64,000 nucleotides of DNA from Plectosphaerella cucumerina. Taxonomy: Eukaryota > Ascomycota > Sordariomycetes > Glomerellales > Plectosphaerellaceae. Shown here piece by piece: positions 57,223-64,000 of the stretch. The stretch lies in the NCBI GenBank assembly GCA_020746995.1, contig JAGPXD010000003.1:248001-312000 (forward strand), read 5' to 3'. The position numbers were made by a program, and so were the translations under genes. Position 1 is the first letter of the stretch. Every line of letters begins with the position of its first letter. Under the pieces are notes generated by a model, which was not told the origin of the DNA, did not search any database, and worked only from the letters and a program-made list of their open reading frames with translations.

Positions 57223-58787
57223 ATGTGCATCCTCATCATTAGGCGCTTCGTCTGCTGGGACAGCTCTCCCCAACTCGGCGTCAAGCCCGAAACCCCCACC
57301 GGCCACGAGAAGAAGTACCTCAACCGCTGTGCTAACCCGGACTCTAGGACCTGCGTCGCCTCTCACGCTCTCCCCTGGGTCCAGGAATGGTACGACTCTG
57401 CCTGCGACGACTGTATGTCCAAGGGCCCCCATCCTGAAAACCCCCCTTCCGTGTCCTCTCACCCCCCGATGACCAGTTCGAGCAGCATCCCGACGCCCAG
57501 GCCGCCGCCATGGCCTACGCCCGTAACCTGTGCGGCTTCCTCTCGGACATGTTCATCAACTCGTCCATGAACGACGAGGCTGCCGTCACTCGCTTGTTCA
57601 CTCGGGCTGCCATGGAGACCCTCTGTAAGATCTGTCCCGAGCATCATCCCGTCGACGACGTCTTCTGCTACTGCGACGAGTCCAACTTGCGCCCCGACCT
57701 GCGCAACCTCTCCTCCGGTCTCCGCTTCAAGATCGCTCAGCATGTATTGAAGTCGCAAGACGACAAGCTGCTCCTTGGCCCCGTCTCTCCAGGTTCGTTT
57801 CTCGCCTTCCGCCCTAACCTTTCCCTGGCCCGCATCGCCGCCGCTGATAAGCTGGCGTCTTTCCGCGCCGAGCTCACCAGCTTCTCGGCCGGCAACCCTG
57901 ACCTCCGCGACGCCGAGGTGCTGACCCGCTGGTTGCCTTTCACCACTGAAGGCTCTGCCCACCACCTTACCCAGATTGGAGGAGAGCTCCAGACCATCTT
58001 CAACCTTGCAGTTCTCGGTTTTGGTGGCCAGGAGGGCTGGTGCCGCAAGTTTCTGGACGCCGGCACCCTGGATCGGAAGAACGGTTCGGTGGCTCAGGCG
58101 GTAGCCCAGGATGCCTTTTACCAGCGTCTTCGAGTGCTAGATGTCGCCTGCTCTTTGCTCACATGCGACAATGGACTATCTAGCGGTCGCCGCCAGTCTA
58201 TCTTGCGCCTGCTCCTCGATCTACTGGACCCTCGGCCTCTCGGTCCCGGCGCGTGTCCCCTCGGAGAGGACTTTGTCTCTCTGATGCATGGCAGCACGTG
58301 GAACATTGACCGCGACGACGCCAACCCGCACGAGTGCATGGGTTCTCTGTTCAGCAACGGCACCAGGCTTCGCAACTTCATCGGCCAACTGGATGGAGAA
58401 AGGTTCCGCGCTGTTTCGGTCGACCTAGACCGTGTGCGTGCTGCTATGGGCGCCGTCTCGTATGAGCTGAACGAGGCTGAGTTCGCCGCCGTTCAGAAGT
58501 CGGGCATCGAGGAGCAGGGCTTCTGCACCCGTTGCTTCTTGTGCGGTTCTACCCTCATGTGTGGCCCGGGCCTTCCCCCAAGCGCCTCTCTCCCCGAGGG
58601 CGATCCCCGCGCCCATCGGGCCGTGATCCTCAAGTGTGGTCACAACGTGGGCCTGGACTGCTGGATTAGGGACTGTCGTATGAAGAAAGACCCTGCCCAG
58701 ATGCTGGACTGTCCTCTCTGCCACGAGGAACTGGGCCCGTGGCCCCAGGCTACCGCCGAGCCCATTGAATTCTGGGATCTGATTTAA
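57223..58787 (+). CDS. RING-like zinc-binding protein with an exon phase conflict
   Basis: The main frame 57477-58787 reads FEQHPDAQAAAMAYARNLCG onwards and ends at IEFWDLI. Its C-terminus has a RING-type Cys/His array: FCTRCFLCGSTLMC, then VILKCGHNVGLDCWIRDC and LDCPLCHEELG. Upstream, 57223-57412 (ATG in CGAGATGTG) codes for MCILIIRRFVCWDSSPQLG ... VASHALPWVQEWYDSACDD, which also looks real and Cys-rich. A clear intron separates them (GTATGT at 57413, GATGACCAG ending 57476, 64 nt), but exon 1 leaves one base and exon 2 starts in phase 0, so the joined frame breaks. Either there is a 1-nt indel (mutation or sequence error) or translation starts at ATG 57510 (425 aa). RING proteins often act as ubiquitin ligases; the target is unknown. 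Confidence 0.68.
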
Positions 58788-60292
58788 AGATGGACACAAG
58801 GGGGATGATTTTGATCAAGAACAGGGTTTGTATTTCTTCTTTGATGCTTTGGGCTTACTGGTACTAAGAATTTCTTTTGGGACGCTACATGGTATGACAG
58901 TTCACTTACAGACTGACAGATTGGCAGACGAACAGACTGATAGACAGGACAAAGGCATTGGCAGAAATGGAAGATACACGATTCCGCAGACATGATCCCT
59001 TCCCATGACTTGAAAGCAACCACTTTGATGAAACTGACCATGCAATGTAAAAATGCCCGCGCCACATGTAGCGTTACCTCTTGGCGTCGAGAATGGGCAA
59101 ATGTCTCCTATAGAACCGTCCAGGCCCTCGTCGGAACCAAAAGGCTCCGTGGTGCCCGAGACATAAACGACGCCACACCAGCGCAAACCACTTTACCATC
59201 CATCCCGCCATCAGCTTTCTTCCGCCTGACAGCTCGGAATTAGCCGAAGACCAGCTGCCAGCTGGCCTGGCCAGGCCCTCCCCGATCTCTCTTCAGCAAG
59301 CTACGGCCGATGACAGCCTCGATCGCGCCACGATCATCTGTCCGGGCACCTTTCCCCGGAGGGTGAGACATGCGCCCAGCCAGCATCGCCACCACAACCT
59401 TCCTCCCACATCAGCTCCCCTCATGGACCATACATACCCGTGTCTCACTTCCATAACCCTTCGGCATGTCGGCGGCGGGTGGACCTGCCAAGATCCTCCC
59501 CGGAAACGGCGCGGCAACCCTCAGTGCCCGTGATGTTGCCAATCTTGTCTCCTCGGGCAGCCGAAGCGAGGAGCGGGAGGGGAGTAGCCCGGCCTCCTCC
59601 CGCCCCCGATGTCGATCGGTCTCTGGAGACTCCCGTTCGCGGCCGCGGCCTTTGGCGTCGTTGCCCCCCATGTCTCATGCCTCTCTTCACGGAGATTTGA
59701 TTCCAGTCAGCGTTAACCTTGCGGTGGCTCGCACCCGCATGCCCTTCCCGTGTTTCCATGGCGCCGCCCAGGCCTTCCTCGACGAAACCGGCAGCCGAGG
59801 TCTCGGTTCAACGTGGGAATAGCGCCCTCCCGGTGATAGAGTTTCTCAGATTTCGATAAGATTTTAAGATTCTGCCCGGCCCGATGACGTCTAGTAAGGG
59901 CCAACGGCCGAGTTACGACCCCATCCCGGGCATCTCTCTCCCGCTGGTGGCCCCCCCTGGAACGTGAAGCCATAGCCGAAAACATCTCCGCCTGCGCTGT
60001 GGCCAGCAGACTCTCGTGCCATCGAGGAGTTCCTGACCCTCCCGGGCTGGGGCCGGAGGTCGAGGTCCATGGACCTGGCCGTTTTCGAAAGTAAATTGCA
60101 TCATGGATCGTTGACCTCCCGTAGCATCGCTCGCTGCCGATGTCGTTCGGCCGTTGAATTTGTCCCTCCTCCTTTAAACACCTTCGCCCGCCACTCGGCG
60201 ACTTCAGCGTCTCTCAGTCGTGAGGTCTGCTTCGTAATGACCTTCTGCTAATCCATACCTCTCCTCACTTCGACACACGGTACGGCGTGAAG
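58788..60292. other. 1.5-kb spacer upstream of the repeat protein gene
   Basis: It holds the 3' UTR of the RING-like gene and the promoter of the repeat protein gene (a TTTAAA near 60173 is a weak core-promoter candidate). Open frames near 59400-59800 on both strands overlap each other and look random. Confidence 0.55.
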
Positions 60293-63200
60293 ATGAGAAG
60301 CCACGCGATATGGCCTGGAGGGCTCATGGCGGCGGCATCTCTCGCCGGCCTCCTCCCTTCGCTGGTTGACGGGTTCTCCGTATCTTCTCTCAAACCGACG
60401 AACCTCATCAACCTCTTCCGAAACAGCGAAGCGCCTGTCCTGGACTCGAACCTCGAGCGGCGCACCTTTGGTTGCCCGGGTACCGAGTTCTGCTCCCGTG
60501 GCATCTGCACGAACATCACCATCGGCATCGACCCCCGAAACTGCGGCCGCTTCCAGGATGCCTGCGGCCCCGGCTCCATCTGTGTCACCGGCGAATGTCG
60601 CCGCCTGAGCTTCGGCGAAGACCCATTCAACTGTAACGGCATCACCTGCGAGACGGGTGAGATGTGCGATGCCGGATCCTGCGTGCCTATCCAGATCGCC
60701 ACCGACCAACGCTCATGTGGCGACGACGGTAACACCACCTGCTCTTCCGGATCCGTCTGCATCAACGACATCTGCGAGACCATCGACCTCGGCTCCAGCG
60801 ACGACTTGAACCCCGAAGCCTGTGGCGACGACGGCTGCGAGCCCGGAAACTTCTGCTTCGCCGGCGTCTGCACTCCTCATGTCGTTGGCACTGCCCCTCA
60901 GACCTGCGAGCGAGACAACCAGTGCCCCTACGGCCTCACTTGCTTCGACGGTCTCTGCGACACCATCAGCATCAGCCTTGACCCGTACGAGTGCGGCGCC
61001 AACCGCACTGCCTGCAACCCTGGCGAGGTCTGTCAGAGGGGCACTTGCACCCCCATTACCGCCGACGCTCAACCCGAGGGCTGTGGCCAGGCGTGCGGCC
61101 CCGGTCAGACTTGCAGCGGCAACACTTGTCTCCCGCTTTACATCAGCCTCATCCCAAACAAGTGTGGCGGCGTCATCTGCCGCCCTGGTGCCCCTTGCAT
61201 CTCCGATCTCTGCGTCCGCACCCTTGAGGCCAACCAGCCTTACCAAATCCTCACCTGCAGCGCTGACAATGGCGGCCTCGGTCTCGGCTCTTCGCCCGGC
61301 ACTACCGGGCAACAGGGAGGAGGCGTCACTGGCGTTAACGGCCAGCCTCAACAGGGCGGTTCTGTTCCTGGCAGCGGTACGCAGCCTGGTCGTCCTGGCG
61401 CTCCTGGTCAGCCTGACCCCCGACCTGGTGTCGGTGGCGGCGTCGCCGGTACTCCCGGAGCCCCTGGCTTCCAACCTGGTGTCCCTGGCTCTTCTGGCGC
61501 TCCCGGCAACGTTCCTGGCACACCTGGTGCTGTGCCCGGCGTTGTCCCTGGAGTTGTCCCTGGAGTTATTCCTGGCGTTATCCCGGGCGTTGTCCCCGGT
61601 GTTCCCGGCTCCCAAGCTGGTGCACCCGGCGCCCCCGGCACCGCCCCGGGCGCTCCTGGCGTTGCTGGTGCTCCTGCTACTCCCGGCAGTACTTCCGGCG
61701 CTGGTACCCCTGGCTTCGTTCCCGGCGTTGTTCCTGGCGTTGTTCCTGGCGTTGTTCCGGGCGTTGTCCCGGGTTTCACTCCTGGCGTTGTCCCCGGTGT
61801 TGTCCCCGGCATCCCCGGCTCCCAGCCTGGAGCACCCGGTTCCCAAGCTGGTGCCCCTGGCACTGTTCCAGGAGCCGTCTCTGGCGCCCCTGGTATTTCT
61901 GGCAGCGTTCCTGGTGCTCCTGGCTCACCTGTCGGCGCTCCTGCTGCCCCTGGCTCTCAACCTGGTGTTTCTGGCGGTGTCCCTGGCGCCCCTGGCTCGC
62001 AGCCTGGTACTACTGGTAGTGCCCCAGGCGTTGCTGGCGGCTCTCCTGCTGGCGGCTCCCCTGCCGGCGGTCTCCCTGCTGGTGGCACTCCCGGAACTCC
62101 TCCCGCCGCTGGCGGCGGTGGACAACCTATTGGGCCCAGTGGAGGACAACCTCCTGTGGCCGGTCAGCCTCCCGTCGCCGGTCAACCTCCCGCCACTGGG
62201 AATCGGCCACCTACTGTTGGCGGCGGACAACCTTCCACTGGTGGCCAGCCTCCCGTCTCTGGCGGTGGTCAGCCACCGGTTGCTGGAGGCGGCCAACCTC
62301 CTGCTGGTGGACAACCTCCTGTCACCGGAGGAAGCCAGCCCCCTGTCTCCGGTGGTGCTGGGCAGCAACCTCCCGCTGGCGGACAGCAGCCCCCCGCTGG
62401 CGGCCAGCCTCCCGTGTCCGGTGGCAATGGACAGCAGCCTCCTGTCTCTGGAGGAAGTCAACCCCCTGTGTCCGGCGGTGGATCACCTCCCGGCACTGGA
62501 CAACGACCTCCTGTCATTGGCGGCGGACAGCCTCCCGCTGGCGGACAGCCTCCCGTCTCCGGTGGTGGAGGACAGCAGCCTCCCGCCGGTGGGCAGCCTC
62601 CCATCTCCGGTGGTGGCGGACAGCCTCCCGCTGGCGGACAGCCTCCCGCTGGCGGACAGCCTCCCGCTGGCGGACAGCCTCCCGCTGGCGGACAGCCTCC
62701 CGTCTCCGGTGGCGGCGGACAGCAACCTCCTGTCTCTGGTGGCGGCGGACAGCAGCCTCCCATCTCCGGTGGCGGCGGACAGCAACCTCCCATCTCCGGT
62801 GGTGGACAGCCCCCTGTCATTGGAGGAGGGCAGCCACCTATCTCTAGCGGTGGTGGACAACAACCCCCTGTTTCTGGCGGCGGTCAACCTCCCGTCTCTG
62901 GCGGAGGTCAGCCTCCCGTCTCTGGCGGAGGTCAGCCTCCCGTCTCTGGCGGAGGTCAGCCTCCCGTCTCTGGCGGAGGTCAGCCTCCCGTCTCTGGCGG
63001 AGGTCAGCCTCCCGTCTCTGGCGGAGGTCAGCCTCCCGTCTCTGGCGGAGGTCAGCCTCCCGTCTCTGGCGGAGGTCAGCCTCCCGTCTCTGGCGGCGGA
63101 ACTCAACCTCCCATCTCTGGCGGCGGTCAACCTCCCGTTTCTGGTGGTGGTCAACCTCCCGTCTCTGGCGGTGGAAGTCAACCTCCCGTTTCTGGTGGTG

Positions 63201-64000
63201 GTCAACCTCCCGTCTCTGGCGGTGGAAGTCAACCTCCTGTTTCTGGCGGTGGGAGTCAGCCTCCCGTCTCTGGTGGCGGTCAACCTCCTGTCACCGGCGG
63301 CGGAACTCAACCTCCTGTCACCGGCGGCGGAACTCAACCTCCTACGACCGGCGGTCGTCCCATCCTCGGGGGCCGTCCTCCCATCATCGTCGGCGGTCGA
63401 CCTCCCGTCACCCAGCCTCCCGCGCCTCAGCAGTGCCCCGGCGGCCAGATCCTCGTGGGCACCACGTGCCAGGACATCTTCGACGACGAGTCAAACTGCG
63501 GCAGAGTCGGCAACGCGTGCCCCGCCAACAACGTCTGCGTCAGGGGTGTGTGCAATCCCATCAACACGGGCGGCGACCCCAACAACTGTGGCGGCAGCAT
63601 CTGCACGACAGGCCAGGCCTGCGTCAGCGATGAGTGTCGCCCCATCGATATCGGCGTCTCTGGTCCCCAGCCATCCGCCTGCGGCCGCAACGGCTGCGGA
63701 ACGGGCCAGTTCTGTATCTCGGGCACCTGTGTCGACGTCTCCGGCGACCCGACTCGCTGCGGCCGTGCGGGAACCGCGTGCCCTGCGAACAACGTCTGTG
63801 TCTTTGATCGTTGCGAGCCGGTCAACACGGGCGGTGACCCGAACAACTGCGGCTCTCGCGGCACTGCGTGCGCGTCCGGCACGGCTTGCGTCGACAATGC
63901 TTGTATCCCCATCGGCGGCGGCAGCTTGCCTCCCGCGGGTGGACAGTGCAGCCCTGCGTGCCAGGCTGGCAATGTCTGCGTGGGAACGACGTGTACTCCC
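60293..64000 (+). CDS. Large secreted cysteine-rich / collagen-like / QPPVSGGG repeat protein (partial)
   Basis: The frame is open from ATG 60293 to the window edge, 1236 codons without a stop, so the 3' end is missing. Residues 1-27 form a signal peptide (MRSHAIWPGGLMAAASLAGL...). About residues 58-325 hold a series of Cys modules of roughly 35-40 aa with the pattern CG..xxC..GxxCxxGxCxPI (for example CGPGSICVTGECR, CNPGEVCQRGTC, CGPGQTCSGNTC). Residues about 366-602 are collagen-like Gly-x-Pro runs (VPGVVPGV, GAPGSQ). Residues about 606-1016 are repeats around GQPPVSGGG. From about 1048 the Cys modules return (CGRVGNACPANNVCVRGVC, CRPIDIG, NTGGDPNNCG). The layout suggests an extracellular or wall-bound structural or adhesive protein; this is inference. 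No known enzyme domain is seen. Confidence 0.88.
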   Translation, partial: MRSHAIWPGGLMAAASLAGLLPSLVDGFSVSSLKPTNLINLFRNSEAPVLDSNLERRTFGCPGTEFCSRGICTNITIGIDPRNCGRFQDACGPGSICVTGECRRLSFGEDPFNCNGITCETGEMCDAGSCVPIQIATDQRSCGDDGNTTCSSGSVCINDICETIDLGSSDDLNPEACGDDGCEPGNFCFAGVCTPHVVGTAPQTCERDNQCPYGLTCFDGLCDTISISLDPYECGANRTACNPGEVCQRGTCTPITADAQPEGCGQACGPGQTCSGNTCLPLYISLIPNKCGGVICRPGAPCISDLCVRTLEANQPYQILTCSADNGGLGLGSSPGTTGQQGGGVTGVNGQPQQGGSVPGSGTQPGRPGAPGQPDPRPGVGGGVAGTPGAPGFQPGVPGSSGAPGNVPGTPGAVPGVVPGVVPGVIPGVIPGVVPGVPGSQAGAPGAPGTAPGAPGVAGAPATPGSTSGAGTPGFVPGVVPGVVPGVVPGVVPGFTPGVVPGVVPGIPGSQPGAPGSQAGAPGTVPGAVSGAPGISGSVPGAPGSPVGAPAAPGSQPGVSGGVPGAPGSQPGTTGSAPGVAGGSPAGGSPAGGLPAGGTPGTPPAAGGGGQPIGPSGGQPPVAGQPPVAGQPPATGNRPPTVGGGQPSTGGQPPVSGGGQPPVAGGGQPPAGGQPPVTGGSQPPVSGGAGQQPPAGGQQPPAGGQPPVSGGNGQQPPVSGGSQPPVSGGGSPPGTGQRPPVIGGGQPPAGGQPPVSGGGGQQPPAGGQPPISGGGGQPPAGGQPPAGGQPPAGGQPPAGGQPPVSGGGGQQPPVSGGGGQQPPISGGGGQQPPISGGGQPPVIGGGQPPISSGGGQQPPVSGGGQPPVSGGGQPPVSGGGQPPVSGGGQPPVSGGGQPPVSGGGQPPVSGGGQPPVSGGGQPPVSGGGQPPVSGGGTQPPISGGGQPPVSGGGQPPVSGGGSQPPVSGGGQPPVSGGGSQPPVSGGGSQPPVSGGGQPPVTGGGTQPPVTGGGTQPPTTGGRPILGGRPPIIVGGRPPVTQPPAPQQCPGGQILVGTTCQDIFDDESNCGRVGNACPANNVCVRGVCNPINTGGDPNNCGGSICTTGQACVSDECRPIDIGVSGPQPSACGRNGCGTGQFCISGTCVDVSGDPTRCGRAGTACPANNVCVFDRCEPVNTGGDPNNCGSRGTACASGTACVDNACIPIGGGSLPPAGGQCSPACQAGNVCVGTTCTP
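62621..62692 (+). repeat. Four identical 18-bp coding repeats (QPPAGG)
   Basis: The unit cagcctcccgctggcgga repeats four times without a base change, in frame, inside the large repeat protein. Similar but diverged units lie on both sides. Confidence 0.9.
62903..63094 (+). repeat. Eight identical 24-bp coding repeats (GGQPPVSG)
   Basis: The 24-bp unit coding GGQPPVSG starts at 62903, 62927, 62951, 62975, 62999, 63023, 63047 and 63071. All eight copies are identical at DNA level. Diverged copies with aacctcccgtttct or aagtcaacc variants flank them from about 62820 to 63345. Confidence 0.92.

Noticed and set aside
60713..63337. Minus-strand frames (377, 284, 151, 178 and 120 codons) opposite the repeat protein
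   Set aside because: They mirror the GC-rich repeats (Arg-Asn-Asn or Thr-Ser-Ala-Arg-Asp runs). The plus strand has a signal peptide, ordered Cys modules and one unbroken frame.

Overview
The window is nuclear DNA of a filamentous ascomycete (Pezizomycotina, most likely a Sordariomycete; the genus cannot be named from sequence alone). The signs are GC-rich monocistronic genes with short GT-AG introns of about 50-170 bp and CTAAC/CTGAC-type branch sites, fungal families such as a Zn2Cys6 regulator, CYP61, a Fet3/Ftr1 pair, Gpi13 and a GPI-anchored aspartyl protease, and an interrupted Pol III gene order (one tRNA). Exon coordinates below were worked out by hand from splice motifs and reading phase; no homology search was possible.

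Left part (3.5-18.9 kb): a G3BP/Nxt3-type NTF2-RRM RNA-binding protein (-), the GPI ethanolamine-phosphate transferase Gpi13 (-), an F-box protein (-), a Zn2Cys6 transcription factor (-) transcribed away from a CYP61/Erg5-like sterol C-22 desaturase (+), then a 7-TM membrane protein (+). A tRNA-Gly(UCC) lies at 19.2 kb.

Middle (19.5-32.7 kb): a secreted GH13 alpha-amylase (-), a DUF829/PaxU-type alpha/beta hydrolase (+), the high-affinity iron-uptake pair Fet3 (multicopper ferroxidase, -) and Ftr1 (permease, +) sharing a 0.66-kb divergent promoter that holds a perfect ATCWGATAA iron-GATA site, and a 1.1-1.2 kaa Adr1-like C2H2 transcription factor (-). Upstream of this regulator is a 6.6-kb stretch in which I can support no gene.

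Right part (39.3-64 kb): a NACHT (NLR-like) ATPase whose C-terminus carries C2H2 zinc fingers instead of the usual repeat sensor (-); a 308-aa gene that looks like only the N-terminal, non-catalytic part of a fungal SNF2 ATPase (-); a SnoaL/NTF2-like protein (+); a GPI-anchored aspartic protease (-); a secreted GH5 mannanase with a GC-AG intron (-); a minisatellite in an AT-richer spacer; a small single-pass membrane protein (-); a RING-like protein whose first exon does not join in phase (+); and a very large secreted protein with cysteine-rich modules flanking collagen-like and Gln-Pro-Pro-Val-Ser-Gly repeats, which runs off the right edge.

Functional themes: secretion and cell surface (Gpi13 makes the anchor precursor that the protease would need; amylase, mannanase, repeat protein), reductive iron assimilation, sterol synthesis, and self/non-self type STAND signalling. 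The most notable items are the NACHT-C2H2 fusion, the iron-regulated divergent promoter, the orphan SNF2 N-terminal module and the repeat-expanded surface protein.
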